64,000 nt of DNA from Psychrobacter proteolyticus (GTDB taxonomy: Bacteria > Pseudomonadota > Gammaproteobacteria > Pseudomonadales > Moraxellaceae). The position numbers and the translations under genes are program-made. Under the pieces are notes generated by a model. The model did not search any database, was not told the origin of the DNA, and worked only from the letters and a program-made list of their open reading frames with translations. Numbering within the stretch: position 1 is the stretch's first letter; the number at the start of each line of letters is the position of its first letter. This document shows, piece by piece, positions 55,396 through 64,000 of this stretch. Location of the stretch: assembly GCF_003350005.1 (NCBI RefSeq), contig NZ_QLKS01000001.1, positions 165,936-229,935 of the forward strand. Direction: 5' to 3'.

Positions 55396-55986
55396 TTATA
55401 ATGCCAATCGCTTTAAATTCTTGATGCTTAGATAGCCGACGTACTCTTTGTCTTCTTTAGCATTCAGCTCATCTGTATCACTAATAGGCTCAATCGAAAG
55501 CTGAACACTTGAGATAAGATCATTTACGTTATATATGTCATCTATATCTACTGCAAACTTATCATCAATATGAGAAGCTGCATCGAAAGGTAACGTTTCA
55601 TCTTTAAAAGTAAATTGCTTATAGAAATCACTTTTTTTTGCTTGTTTGATCGCGTCAGCTTGGTTAGGTGCAACGATGAGTAGCTTATAATGGAATTCTT
55701 CAAAACTGTCCTGCTGATAACCACCTAGATTGATAAAGAATAACTTTAAATCAGTATTTTTGCTTACTTGCTCATCTGACTCAATAAGTTTGATAGTGTA
55801 ATCATTAACTTTGGTAATCGCTCGATATGAATCAATATGCCATTTATTTTTTACCTCAGGCCAATGTTCATTGATATCTGCTATCAAGTTACTCACCTGA
55901 CTGGCTGCGCCAAAAAAAATATCGTGTTGCTCAATCAGACGGCCTTTAGGACGACCGCCCAGTTGAACCATATATAGTGTTAGCAT
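55396..55986 (-). CDS. DUF1543 domain protein
   Basis: A 196-residue soluble protein. The first 50 residues (LTLYMVQLGGRPKGRLIEQH, then DIFFGAA and WHIDSYRAITKV) match DUF1543, and a second similar half starts near LKLFFINLGGYQQDSFEEFH (about residue 80), so the fold is an internal duplication. Function is unknown. It is a single gene upstream of hrpA on the same strand with a 200-base gap. Confidence 0.85.
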   Translation of the reverse strand: MLTLYMVQLGGRPKGRLIEQHDIFFGAASQVSNLIADINEHWPEVKNKWHIDSYRAITKVNDYTIKLIESDEQVSKNTDLKLFFINLGGYQQDSFEEFHYKLLIVAPNQADAIKQAKKSDFYKQFTFKDETLPFDAASHIDDKFAVDIDDIYNVNDLISSVQLSIEPISDTDELNAKEDKEYVGYLSIKNLKRLAL

Positions 55987-56071
55987 TTTACGTAATCTCT
56001 ATTAAATCAAAATCCATAGTTAATCTAAAGGTAATGCTGTCATTGCTAGGATAGAATGTTTTTAAGTACTG

Positions 56072-56866
56072 TCATACTGGAACTACTCTACCCGTCTTCA
56101 ATACAAATGCCCAATCTTCACGTCCGTTTCTTAGAGCCATATTTGCTGCTGCTTCATGGTTATAAGCCACCTTGACATGCTCAGTTTGCCAATGTTTACC
56201 TTGTTGAGTCTCAATACACTTGATAAGAGCATAATTAGCATGAGGCGAATAAGTTTGCATCTTATGAATAATAGGCAAATCATCTTCGTAAGCTGGATAG
56301 CCAACGCTACCACTATTCACAATAGTTTGTCCTGACGATAGTACTACTGTTCGCGGGATATGTGTATGACCACATAAGATAAGATCATTATCAATACCAT
56401 CAAGTAACGCCAATATAGTCGCATCATTACGCACTATTGGTTGACCCGTTTCGATATCCTCTAGTAAATATATCATGTCATCGGTCGGCGAACCGTGGCA
56501 GAGGTATACATCCTCACTGACATGAAAATCAAATGGCAAAGACCGCATCCATTCAATCGCTTTTTTAGAGAGATCTTTGATAATAAAACCCATGGTTGGA
56601 CTATTAGCAATTTCTGCCGTAGTGGCTTCATAAATCTGTCTATCCTGATTACCTCTAATGGTAATAATATCATCTCGATTTGCCATTAATAGCTCATAGG
56701 TAGCATGAGGTGCTATTGGCCCGTATAAAATATCACCAAGATTGACAATCTGATCAACATCTCGATATCTTATATCGGCAAGCACAGCTTCAAGGGCGTA
56801 AACATTACTATGAATATCTGAAATCGCAGCGATGGTTGTTATCCGTTTCTTTTCTAAGTTATCCAT
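56072..56866 (-). CDS. Metallophosphoesterase (YfcE/calcineurin-like)
   Basis: A 264-residue phosphoesterase. The metal ligands are in SDIHSN (about 17), LGDILYGP (about 43), GNQD (about 72, in place of GNHE), CHGSP (about 123) and CGHTH (about 169). The layout is that of the YfcE/Apaf-like branch, which cleaves phosphodiesters or nucleotides. The ATG at 56866 overlaps the stop of the upstream hydrolase gene (ATGGATAA), so translation is probably coupled; a GTG at 56878 is an alternative. The physiological substrate is unknown. Confidence 0.85.
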   Translation of the reverse strand: MDNLEKKRITTIAAISDIHSNVYALEAVLADIRYRDVDQIVNLGDILYGPIAPHATYELLMANRDDIITIRGNQDRQIYEATTAEIANSPTMGFIIKDLSKKAIEWMRSLPFDFHVSEDVYLCHGSPTDDMIYLLEDIETGQPIVRNDATILALLDGIDNDLILCGHTHIPRTVVLSSGQTIVNSGSVGYPAYEDDLPIIHKMQTYSPHANYALIKCIETQQGKHWQTEHVKVAYNHEAAANMALRNGREDWAFVLKTGRVVPV

Positions 56867-57857
56867 TTTCTGACTCACTAATCAAAAACTGCTTTACAAC
56901 GTCAACGGTTGCTAACGGATCTTCTTCGTGCGGTACATGACCTAAGTTATCAAATATCTTAAGCTGACTATTACGTATATCTCTATGAAATAACGCAGCG
57001 TTTTCTACAGGAATAAGATCATCTTTTGCACCCCATAAGATCAAAGTCGGTATGTCCAGCTGCTTTATTTGAGCTTGATCACTGTCATCATCAGTCTCAT
57101 TTAGGCGACGACTCAAAGCCTGCCGATTACCTTGGCGCAAGGTCAGTTCATAGTATCTATTAATCAACTTCTCATCGACTTTGCTGTCATCGGCATACAC
57201 GCTTAAAACGCTTTTCTCAACAACACTTCTGGGTAGGATACGATTTAAAATTGGTGACATCATTGGATATTTAGCAAGTTTAAAACCAATAGGGACATGT
57301 TTTGGCGTTGCTGGATAACCAACTGAGTCTACCAATATCAATTGACTGACACGCTCAGGATACAAAGCTGCAGTACGCCACGCTACCTTGCCTCCCAATG
57401 AATTACCGGCTAGCGTGACACGATCCAATTTCAAATGATTGAGTACTTCAATAACAAACGCCGCATAATTTTCGCTGCTGTATCGCGTGCTTTCGTCCAC
57501 ATAAGGACCGGTCAAACCAAACCCTGGCAAATCCATACTCACGACACAGTATTGATCAGACAGAGCCTTGGTCCAACCTTCCCATGTATGCAAACTTGCC
57601 GATGTACCATGCAATAAAACGATGGTTTCAGGTCGGTTTTTTTCGGCTGCATTGTCACGATTTTTATGACAATTAGCTGACTGTGATACATGTGCCTGCA
57701 TACCTTGTATGTCTATAAATTCGCTGTTGGGTAGTTGCCATTGTTTTAGCTCAGCGACGGTACGATCAGGTGCCCAGTATTTTGCTATAAATACCATTAA
57801 CACGGCAATTGCGCCTAGTAATATCAGAACAGTTGCTTTTAATAAATACTGTGTCAT
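56859..57857 (-). CDS. Membrane-anchored alpha/beta hydrolase
   Basis: A 332-residue hydrolase with one N-terminal helix (YLLKATVLILLGAIAVLMVF, residues 4-23), likely an uncleaved anchor. The fold is marked by VLLHGTSASLHTW (oxyanion loop), the nucleophile elbow LAGNSLGGKVAWR with Ser, LILWGAKDDLIP with the Asp and LGHVPHEEDP with the His. TGGAA precedes the ATG at 57857; an upstream ATG at 57899 is less likely. It resembles esterases of the lipase/meta-cleavage hydrolase group. It overlaps the following phosphoesterase gene by 8 bases. Confidence 0.88.
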   Translation of the reverse strand: MTQYLLKATVLILLGAIAVLMVFIAKYWAPDRTVAELKQWQLPNSEFIDIQGMQAHVSQSANCHKNRDNAAEKNRPETIVLLHGTSASLHTWEGWTKALSDQYCVVSMDLPGFGLTGPYVDESTRYSSENYAAFVIEVLNHLKLDRVTLAGNSLGGKVAWRTAALYPERVSQLILVDSVGYPATPKHVPIGFKLAKYPMMSPILNRILPRSVVEKSVLSVYADDSKVDEKLINRYYELTLRQGNRQALSRRLNETDDDSDQAQIKQLDIPTLILWGAKDDLIPVENAALFHRDIRNSQLKIFDNLGHVPHEEDPLATVDVVKQFLISESENG

Positions 57858-57932
57858 GTAATCAATTCCATTCAATAAGATGACGTTAATAATAAACATT
57901 CTATACCGTTATCTCATACGATAAGCCATAAA

Positions 57933-57970
57933 AAACCCCAACGTTCAATTTGTCTTGAACATTGGGGTTT
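57933..57970 (-). terminator. Terminator of the DASS transporter gene
   Basis: Imperfect long stem AAACCCCAACGTTCAA / TTGAACATTGGGGTTT with a 6-base loop. On the minus strand it is followed by TTTTATGG. Confidence 0.82.
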
Positions 57971-58015
57971 CATTTTCGCTAAGCAAATATGACTACGACT
58001 GTAATGACTACTTGA

Positions 58016-59437
58016 TTATATCAAGAAAAAGTACGCCCATAGCCCGATAACGATAGTGGCAATGATATTTAATATGATACCTGTACGAATCATTTCTGTC
58101 TGTTTGATCAAACCTGTACCGAACACAATAGCATTTGGCGGCGTTGCAACTGGCAACATAAAGGCACACGATGCACCAATACCAATGACCAATACGAGTA
58201 CCTCATGTGGCAAACCCATCTGCCCTGCAATAGCAGCAAATACAGGTACTAACAATGCTGCCGAGGCTGTATTGGAAGCAAATTCTGTCAAGAAAATAAT
58301 GAATGCTGAGACAGCCATCATCACAACGATAAGTGGTGCCGAAGACAACGCAGTTGCTACAGTTTCCCCTAGTACCAAAGACGCCCCAGATACTTTCAAA
58401 ATTGTCGATAGCGCAATACCGCCACCAAACAACATGAGCACACCCCAATCCGTATTATCTGATACTTGCTTCCAAGACACTAACCCTAAGCTCACTACTG
58501 CTGCCGCTGCTGTTAGTGCAACGATAGCATCAGTATCCGTGATATCTAAAGCTGCTCCGATCTTTTTGGAGAATATCCAGCTCAATGCCGTAACGATAAA
58601 GACGATGATAGTGACGATACGTGGCTTGTTCCAAGCAATCGGCGCATCGTCAACGAGGACAATAGTACGATTTAGGTTCGGCTTTAGGAACACATACATC
58701 GCACCCAACAATAATGGTAACAGTACCAACATCATCGGAATACCAAACTTCATCCAGTCTACAAAGGCAATATCGAGCGCCTTTGCTGCAATAGCATTGG
58801 GCGGCGAACCAACAATCGTACCTAGACCACCAAGGCTGGCTGAATAAGCAATACCTAATAGTACAAAAACAAACGTACCGCGGTCTTTTTCACGATCAAC
58901 TTGTGTCAAGATACCGAGTGCCAATGGGAGCATCATCGCAGCTGTAGCAGTATTCGATATCCACATCGACAAAAATGCCGTCACACCAAATATCAAAAAT
59001 ACAGCTGTACTCAGTTTGCCACCAGACATCGATAGAATCTTTAGTGCGATCTTTTTGTCTAGCTGCTGCACATGCAATGCTGCTGCCAAAGCAAAACCAC
59101 CAAAGAACAGATAAATAGTAGGATTGGCAAAGCTTTGCAGTCCAATTTCAGCATCGAAATCTGGTATACCAACCAAGGCTCCGATTACTACGACAAGTAG
59201 CGCCGTTATGGTTACATGAACAGCTTCTGTAAGCCAAAGTACCCCAATAAAAAACAAGACTGCGAGACCTTTATTAGCATTGATATCGAACGGCAATACA
59301 TTATAAATAATCAACGCAACAATCGCGGCAATAGCGACAACGATCAGCCCTTTGCCTGTACCTTTTGGGAAAGTATCAGTAAATAAATATTCATTGCCAT
59401 CATTAGGAAGATGGCTATCTAGCTTTTGCTCTGACAT
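58016..59437 (-). CDS. DASS-family (SLC13) anion:sodium symporter
   Basis: A 473-residue inner-membrane protein with about 12 helices. The paired SNT motifs of the family are seen as WISNTATAAMMLPLALGIL (about 157) and FASNTASAALLVPVFAAI (about 395). GLGTIVGSPPNAIAAKAL and PVATPPNAIVFGTGLI form the two Na+/substrate loops. Likely substrates are dicarboxylates such as succinate or malate; sulfate is possible but not supported by context. AAGGA lies seven bases before the ATG. It is a single-gene unit. Confidence 0.92.
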   Translation of the reverse strand: MSEQKLDSHLPNDGNEYLFTDTFPKGTGKGLIVVAIAAIVALIIYNVLPFDINANKGLAVLFFIGVLWLTEAVHVTITALLVVVIGALVGIPDFDAEIGLQSFANPTIYLFFGGFALAAALHVQQLDKKIALKILSMSGGKLSTAVFLIFGVTAFLSMWISNTATAAMMLPLALGILTQVDREKDRGTFVFVLLGIAYSASLGGLGTIVGSPPNAIAAKALDIAFVDWMKFGIPMMLVLLPLLLGAMYVFLKPNLNRTIVLVDDAPIAWNKPRIVTIIVFIVTALSWIFSKKIGAALDITDTDAIVALTAAAAVVSLGLVSWKQVSDNTDWGVLMLFGGGIALSTILKVSGASLVLGETVATALSSAPLIVVMMAVSAFIIFLTEFASNTASAALLVPVFAAIAGQMGLPHEVLVLVIGIGASCAFMLPVATPPNAIVFGTGLIKQTEMIRTGIILNIIATIVIGLWAYFFLI

Positions 59438-59903
59438 AGAATGTCCTTATTGAATCAAAGACGGTGTAAGAAACCTAAAAATAAAACATAAATTATCGGT
59501 TAGTGTATTTTAATAGACACATGACCATTGAAGTAAATCTAAAATCGAAAGTACTGCTAGGAAACTTACAGATTTTTATTAATACTTGTTTTTAATGATA
59601 TTTTAAATCTAATTATCTGCAGACATCACTTGGGATATATACGTCGAAACTCGCTTTTCTACAACTTATGCTAGTAATTCGCAAACTTAGTCATTAACCA
59701 TGTGATCAGCTGCATGGTTGATTGCAGCATTAGTTACACATAGTCACTAAACAAGTGTACTCTGTATATGTACAAGACTATGGTCACACTGCATACTAGA
59801 TAAGTTAAATAAAAGCCAAGCGCTACTAAATACGAGCGTCAACAAATAAAGATTTAATTAAAACATCTCTATTAAGAAGTAAATAAAACTACTGGAGTAC
59901 TTT
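59438..59903. promoter_or_regulatory. Gene-free region upstream of the DASS gene and the 50-residue protein
   Basis: 466 bases without a gene. One inverted repeat stands out: AACCATG / CATGGTT at 59697-59719 around a 9-base centre, a possible operator. Promoters for both flanking genes must be here. Confidence 0.35.
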
Positions 59904-60056
59904 ATGACAGACTCAAATAAAACAGACTCAACGACCAAAATGGCACCAAAAGACATCAATCAAGATGGCCTAGCCAAAGAAGATCAGCAACGTACTGATG
60001 ACTCTATGCTCGATATGATGCAAGGGATGCATGAGCACGAAGATCATAAAGAATAA
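59904..60056 (+). CDS. Small acidic hydrophilic protein, 50 residues
   Basis: A 50-codon ORF with GGAG seven bases before the ATG and a strong terminator about 80 bases after its stop, so it is likely a real gene. The product begins MTDSNKTDSTTKMAPKD and ends in a Met/His/Asp-rich tail (MLDMMQGMHEHEDHKE). It has no membrane segment or signal peptide, and may be largely disordered. The His/Met/acidic end could bind metal, but that is inference. No family recognised. Confidence 0.7.
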   Translation: MTDSNKTDSTTKMAPKDINQDGLAKEDQQRTDDSMLDMMQGMHEHEDHKE

Positions 60057-60135
60057 GCCCAAAACGTGTTTTGATAGCTCGCTATTCTACACCTAAATAA
60101 ACATGCAAAAACCAATACGGTCAATAATGAACACA

Positions 60136-60175
60136 ATAGGCGTTTATCACTATGATAAGCGCCTATCTTTTTTTG
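60136..60175 (+). terminator. Terminator of the 50-residue protein gene
   Basis: Stem ATAGGCGTTTATCA / TGATAAGCGCCTAT (one mismatch, tiny loop) followed by CTTTTTTTGG. It overlaps the stop codon of the convergent DUF1275 gene. Confidence 0.82.
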
Positions 60176-60845
60176 GTTCTCTAACCTCTGGCAGATGATC
60201 TGAGACATAGTTGTATACAAATGCTGCTGTCGACACAATGGCGATGGGAACAAACAAAGCATCATAACTGACTTTTGCAAACAAGAAAGCGCCTACTGCG
60301 CTACCGCCGCAGAAGCAATACCAGATAATGGCTTGGAACCCCAAGGTTGGCTTACTAATAGAACGGCCAGCAAGCCAATTACCAATTGCCGCCCCCATGT
60401 CTGAGGTCAGCCCTGTCAAGTGGGTGGTACGAATGACCGCCCCACTATAAGTTGCGACCATCGCATTTTGCAGTCCACATGCCATTGCTGCTGCTAATTG
60501 CCCCAAGTAATCATGCTGCTGATATAGCCAATAACTAACTAAAAGTAGTGCTGCTTCTAGATATAGCGCTCGTCCATAACGACGACCGAGTTTCAATGAG
60601 GTCTGTCCAATGACAAAGCCGCTTAGTATAGCCCCTGCCAAAAAGGACAGCAACAAGGTACCAATATATAAAATACTACGCGCGTCTGAATGAGCGATAG
60701 CCGCTGCAAACAAGCTTACATTGCCCGTGACATGCGACACTGATAAATTGGCAAACCCCATTAACGCCGTCGTATTCACGCAACCAGCACTAAATGCCAA
60801 TACTGCCCCGCCCCATAGTATCCACTTTGGTAACTTGGTTATCAT
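60150..60845 (-). CDS. YoaK/DUF1275 family membrane protein
   Basis: A 231-residue membrane protein with about six helices. GCVNTTALMGFANLSVSHVTGNVS (helix 1 region), the central ACGLQNAMVATYSGAVIRTTHLTGL and DMGAAIGNWLAG are diagnostic of DUF1275. Function is unknown. The stop lies inside a terminator stem. GAGGG lies very close to the ATG. Confidence 0.9.
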   Translation of the reverse strand: MITKLPKWILWGGAVLAFSAGCVNTTALMGFANLSVSHVTGNVSLFAAAIAHSDARSILYIGTLLLSFLAGAILSGFVIGQTSLKLGRRYGRALYLEAALLLVSYWLYQQHDYLGQLAAAMACGLQNAMVATYSGAVIRTTHLTGLTSDMGAAIGNWLAGRSISKPTLGFQAIIWYCFCGGSAVGAFLFAKVSYDALFVPIAIVSTAAFVYNYVSDHLPEVREPKKDRRLS

Positions 60846-60923
60846 ATCCCTCGTCCAAAGGCACGTAGCTAAAAAGGCGCATTGCTAAAAAAGCACGTAG
60901 CCAAAAAGACTCATAGTATAACT

Positions 60924-60953
60924 AGAAAAGACAGCCAATTGGCTGCCTTTTCT
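60924..60953 (-). terminator. Terminator of fabI
   Basis: Stem AGAAAAGACAGCC / GGCTGCCTTTTCT with one mismatch and loop AATT; T-rich on the minus strand. Confidence 0.75.
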
Positions 60954-60979
60954 ATTATCAAACGAATCATCTATAACAA

Positions 60980-61789
60980 TTACTGTGCTGGTTCATCAAG
61001 CATCATCAACTGCTCGCTGATAGCAACTGTATTGAAACCCGCATCAACGAACATAATCTCACCTGTGATACCAGATGCCCACGGAGACAATAGGAATAAT
61101 GCGGCGTTACCTACTTCTGTCTGTGTAATGTTGCGTTGTAATGGCGCAATTTTTTCGCTGATATCGAGCATTTTACGGAAAGACTTAATGCCACTAGCCG
61201 CTAGCGTGCGGATAGGACCTGCAGATATCGCATTAACACGGATACCTTCACCGCCCATAGACGTTGCTAAATAACGAACGCTGGCTTCTAAACTGGCTTT
61301 TGCCATACCCATGACATTGTAGTTTGGCAATACTGAAATGCTGCCTTCGTAGGTCAATGTCAACATAGAACCATGGCGCATGGCTAGTAACTCACGAGCC
61401 GCTTTAGCCAATGCAACGAAGCTATAGCTAGAGATATCATGCGCGATGTGACTGCCTTCACGAGTCGTTGCGCTAACAAAATCCCCATCCAACTGATCCA
61501 TCGGTGCAAAGCCAATGGCATGTACCACACCATCAATACCGTCGCCCCAGTGAGCAGTCACTTGCTCAAAGCATGCAGCAATTGACTCATCAGAAGCTAC
61601 GTCACATTCTAGAACCAAATCTGCTTCAAACTTTTCAGCAGCCATATCGACGCGTTTTTTGATTTTGTCATTCGGGTAAGTCAGAATTAGTGAAGCCCCT
61701 TCGCGGTGCAGCGCTTCTGCGATAGCCCAAGCGATAGAGAGTTTACTTGCGATGCCAGTTACGACAAATCTTTGTCCTTGCAGTAGCAT
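60980..61789 (-). CDS. fabI: Enoyl-ACP reductase FabI
   Basis: A 269-residue short-chain dehydrogenase-type reductase for the last step of fatty-acid elongation. [20 protein letters not shown] is the NADH-binding start, HAIGFAP follows strand 4, and the catalytic YNVMGMAK places Tyr near 156 and Lys near 163 exactly as in E. coli Fab[20 protein letters not shown] closes the domain. AAAGGAAA lies seven bases before the ATG. It is monocistronic and is the target class of triclosan-type inhibitors. Confidence 0.96.
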   Translation of the reverse strand: MLLQGQRFVVTGIASKLSIAWAIAEALHREGASLILTYPNDKIKKRVDMAAEKFEADLVLECDVASDESIAACFEQVTAHWGDGIDGVVHAIGFAPMDQLDGDFVSATTREGSHIAHDISSYSFVALAKAARELLAMRHGSMLTLTYEGSISVLPNYNVMGMAKASLEASVRYLATSMGGEGIRVNAISAGPIRTLAASGIKSFRKMLDISEKIAPLQRNITQTEVGNAALFLLSPWASGITGEIMFVDAGFNTVAISEQLMMLDEPAQ

Positions 61790-62332
61790 AAGATTTCCTT
61801 TTGAATCAATCGAGACGATTTAGAATAAGAATTTATTTAGAGTAATTAGAAGATTGAGACTACTAAATAGTACAAATGAAAAGATGAGTTATTATACACG
61901 AATTAATTTAAGTAAACAGTCGTAAACTGTATTTGGTTCTTGTTATTGAATTGACTAATAAAAACAACTAATGATGTCAAAATGACTATATAGCAGTTTA
62001 TCACTTGAAGTAGTATCGACAATGAGAGTTTTTCGTGAGTTATTAGATTGCATTTTAGCATCAACGCTTCAAGATAAAATACCCAAACTATAGTAGTTTG
62101 CTTATTTTATGAGAAAAACTGCACTTCGAATATTAATACTGTAACCGTTCAGACTGAGTACCAAACACTCCTTTATTGATTAAAGACTCAACTGCTAGCC
62201 ACAGCAGTATGAAGTTCAGCAGATTTCGAGTATAATCACAGCCCTTCCCAGCTTGCACAATTTTTATAAGAATCCTCACATGATAGGATTCAACGTTAAG
62301 CTACACCCACATTTTGGATGGCTGCCAAACTT
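61790..62332. promoter_or_regulatory. Long gene-free divergent region between fabI and folE
   Basis: 543 AT-rich bases with no plausible ORF of more than about 25 codons carrying a binding site on either strand. It should hold both promoters; no operator, riboswitch or RNA gene was recognised. Confidence 0.3.
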
Positions 62333-62929
62333 ATGAGTAACACCCCCATCATAACCCCAGATTATAAAGAAAGTACCGAATCTTATCGCCAACTGATTGC
62401 TTCAACTGGCGAAGACTTAGATCGTCCGGGTTTGCTAGATACGCCTGTACGTGCTGCAAAGGCCTTTGCCCATCTGACCCAAGGCTATCATCAAAGCATA
62501 GAAGAAGTGGTCAATGATGCTGTGTTTCCATCAGCCAATCGCGAGCTGGTACTGGTACAGAACATTGAGTTTTATTCACTGTGTGAGCATCATATGCTAC
62601 CGTTCCATGGTGTCGCTCATATCGGCTACTTACCTGACGGCCAAGTACTGGGACTGTCAAAATTTGCCCGTATCGTCGATATGTTTGCTCGTCGTTTGCA
62701 GATACAAGAAAACCTAAGTGAGCAGATTGCGCAGACCATCATGGATGTTACTGGCTGCCGCGGCGTAGCAGTCGTTATGGACGCATCGCATATGTGTATG
62801 ATGATGCGCGGTGTTAGCAAACAGCATTCAACCACGCGCAGCACCGCGATGCTTGGCGAATATCAACACAATAATCAAGCACGTAATGAATTTTTAGGTG
62901 CGGTACCTAAGCGTCAGCCAGCGTTTTAA
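62333..62929 (+). CDS. folE: GTP cyclohydrolase I
   Basis: A 198-residue enzyme converting GTP to dihydroneopterin triphosphate for folate synthesis. The zinc ligands are in [14 protein letters not shown] (Cys and His near 84-87) and [21 protein letters not shown] (Cys near 151). The [20 protein letters not shown] helix is typical of the type I enzyme. The ATG at 62333 gives the usual length; an ATG at 62318 is possible. It is followed by a copy of the GCTTAGGCT motif and a strong terminator. Confidence 0.95.
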   Translation: MSNTPIITPDYKESTESYRQLIASTGEDLDRPGLLDTPVRAAKAFAHLTQGYHQSIEEVVNDAVFPSANRELVLVQNIEFYSLCEHHMLPFHGVAHIGYLPDGQVLGLSKFARIVDMFARRLQIQENLSEQIAQTIMDVTGCRGVAVVMDASHMCMMMRGVSKQHSTTRSTAMLGEYQHNNQARNEFLGAVPKRQPAF

Positions 62930-62942
62930 GTCGCTGTTAATT

Positions 62943-62952
62943 GCTTAGGCTG
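62943..62952 (+). repeat. Interspersed motif, partial copy 5
   Basis: TTGCTTAGGCTG: it agrees with the motif up to GCTTAGGCT and then diverges. It lies 14 bases after the folE stop. Confidence 0.45.
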
Positions 62953-62963
62953 TTGTGAATAAC

Positions 62964-63005
62964 AACCAAATAAAAAGGACGCTTATGCGTCCTTTTTATT
63001 TGGTT
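62964..63005. terminator. Bidirectional terminator between folE and the autotransporter
   Basis: A 19-bp perfect stem, AACCAAATAAAAAGGACGC and its complement, with loop TTAT, between convergent genes. It is the longest perfect stem in the window. Confidence 0.9.
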
Positions 63006-63059
63006 AAAACCTAGTGTGTGGTTACAAATAGTTTAATATAGGAATGAACTAAAAAATAC

Positions 63060-64000
63060 TTATTGACCAAAGATATAAGATACGCCGACTCGCCCACCGA
63101 ATCTTGAATCAGCAAAGCCAAAGGCGCCACTAACTGATGTGCGACCGTTTTCTAACATTGTAGCCGCACCAATAGCAATAGCACTTTCTCCTTCGTAATG
63201 ACCCATGCCACCAAACACAGCAACATTGCCTGGGCTTAGATTGGGAATAGCCTGTTGTGTCGCTAAAGAGATTGCCACACCACTGTTTGCCGTTTTCTCT
63301 ACATCATCCACTCGGCGGTTCACGTCATTAGAATAGCTTTGAAAACTACTATTCAGGACATCGTATTTGTTGTCCGTGTAAGTGTTAGCATCGGTTACTG
63401 CTTTAACACTTGCTGTATTCAATTGTCTGAGATTGATTGCATCTGTGTTCTGGGTTCCATCTGCTACGTTGATGATTTGACGCTCACTACCCGCTGATCC
63501 AACCGACACTGTGTTATCACGGTTTGATGTTGAATCACTTCCAACAACGACTGCATTGTTGACTGCGGTACTAATGCCGTTTCCTAAAACGACCGTGTTA
63601 TTGCCAGTTACCGTATTATTATTACCAAAGCTATAGCTGCCTGAACCACTGACTGTGCTTGGATCACCAATGGCACCAGAGTTTTTACCTGTTACCAAAT
63701 TACCTACACCGATACTAATAGACTGACTGCCTTCAGCTACTGCCCCATTACCTATCGCGATAGCATCTTTGCCTGTCGCTTGGGCTGGTGTGGCTGTGCT
63801 ATTAGAGGTCTGTACAGCAACATTGATGTTAGCATCCTTACCCGCTTCGCCTTTAGCACCAGTCAGACCTTGAATACCTTGAGCACCAGTTTCACCTTTA
63901 GCGCCAGTCAGACCTTGAATACCTTGAGCACCAGTTTCACCTTTAGCGCCAGTCAGACCTTGAATACCTTGAGCACCAGTTTCACCTTTAGCGCCAGTCA
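63060..64000 (-). CDS. Trimeric autotransporter adhesin (YadA-like), C-terminal part
   Basis: 313 codons of the 3' part of a longer gene that runs off the right edge. Reading from the edge inwards: collagen-like Gly-x-y repeats ([15 protein letters not shown] units), a YadA-head/neck segment with [36 protein letters not shown] and NTVVLGNG repeats, the neck-stalk [13 protein letters not shown], then a coiled-coil stalk. The final 60 residues (about [20 protein letters not shown] to YIFGQ) form the YadA anchor that makes the trimeric outer-membrane barrel. The signal peptide and N-terminal head are outside the window. The likely role is surface adhesion. Confidence 0.93.
   Translation of the reverse strand, partial: TGAKGETGAQGIQGLTGAKGETGAQGIQGLTGAKGETGAQGIQGLTGAKGEAGKDANINVAVQTSNSTATPAQATGKDAIAIGNGAVAEGSQSISIGVGNLVTGKNSGAIGDPSTVSGSGSYSFGNNNTVTGNNTVVLGNGISTAVNNAVVVGSDSTSNRDNTVSVGSAGSERQIINVADGTQNTDAINLRQLNTASVKAVTDANTYTDNKYDVLNSSFQSYSNDVNRRVDDVEKTANSGVAISLATQQAIPNLSPGNVAVFGGMGHYEGESAIAIGAATMLENGRTSVSGAFGFADSRFGGRVGVSYIFGQ
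63854..64000 (-). repeat. 45-bp tandem repeats encoding collagen-like Gly-x-y
   Basis: At least three head-to-tail 45-base units, nearly identical, continuing past the right edge. Each encodes 15 residues (five Gly-x-y triplets), [15 protein letters not shown]. High identity suggests recent expansion and possible length variation. Confidence 0.92.

Noticed and set aside
58056..58847. Long antisense frame (263 codons) opposite the DASS transporter gene
   Set aside because: It is a typical shadow frame: the minus-strand gene has clear family motifs and a binding site, while the antisense product has none.
1..64000. Mobile elements, prophage, CRISPR or defence islands
   Set aside because: No transposase, integrase, spaced repeat array or recognised defence gene was found; gene order and terminators look like stable core chromosome.

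Overview
The window looks like ordinary chromosome of a Psychrobacter-like gammaproteobacterium (Moraxellaceae). This is inferred from the gene set and arrangement: a very large NAD-dependent glutamate dehydrogenase, a ferredoxin-type sulfite reductase followed by a DUF934 gene, a Sat-type ATP sulfurylase, paired bacterioferritins with Bfd, and a trimeric autotransporter with collagen-like repeats. No rRNA, convincing tRNA, CRISPR array, prophage, transposase or integrase was found. Most genes look intact and almost every operon end has a clear stem-loop terminator.

Layout. 1-2.4 kb: a YghU-type glutathione transferase (cut by the left edge) and a 14-TM-type MFS exporter. 2.6-4.9 kb: iron storage, with two bacterioferritin subunits whose active sites complement each other, Bfd, a Fur-like box and an ArsR-type regulator. 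5.0-16.2 kb: sulfate uptake and assimilation, comprising two tandem sulfate-binding lipoproteins, the CysT/CysW permeases, an unusually short CysA, Sat, CysI, a DUF934 protein and CysH. CysG (siroheme for CysI) follows. 18.2-23.8 kb: SbcCD nuclease. 23.9-28.8 kb: the large glutamate dehydrogenase. 29.2-34.8 kb: PurD, an ABC1 kinase, a TrmB-like methyltransferase, YacG and ArgD. 34.9-42.6 kb, nearly all minus strand: a LysR regulator, DnaX, LysS, a Cys-rich lipoprotein, RF1 and a FabH-like synthase. 42.9-44.2 kb: PnuC and a nicotinamide riboside kinase, overlapping (NAD salvage). 44.3-50.8 kb: a more accessory stretch with YqhA, a DUF421-rubredoxin-like fusion, an EamA transporter, a highly acidic repeat protein, Ohr, an AraC regulator, a small membrane protein and a methyltransferase. 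51-59.4 kb: HrpA helicase, a DUF1543 protein, a phosphoesterase overlapping an alpha/beta hydrolase, and a DASS transporter. 59.9-62.9 kb: a 50-residue protein, a DUF1275 protein, FabI and FolE. 63.06 kb to the right edge: the C-terminal part of a YadA-like adhesin.

How the genes work together. The best-supported pathway is sulfate to sulfide: lipoprotein capture, ABC import, Sat to APS, (APS kinase not in this window) to PAPS, CysH to sulfite, and CysI (siroheme from CysG) to sulfide. The two sulfate-binding genes are each followed by a perfect stem-loop that is not a terminator, which may set their dosage relative to the permeases.

I found no clear novel defence or mobile system. The observations that most deserve a second look are: a 12-14 bp motif (GCTTAGGCTATTTT) that recurs at five gene borders and never inside a gene; the DUF421-rubredoxin-like fusion; the acidic protein with a duplicated helical motif; the CysA without its regulatory domain; a TrmB homologue with a degraded catalytic motif; and a 27-residue ORF with a strong ribosome binding site.
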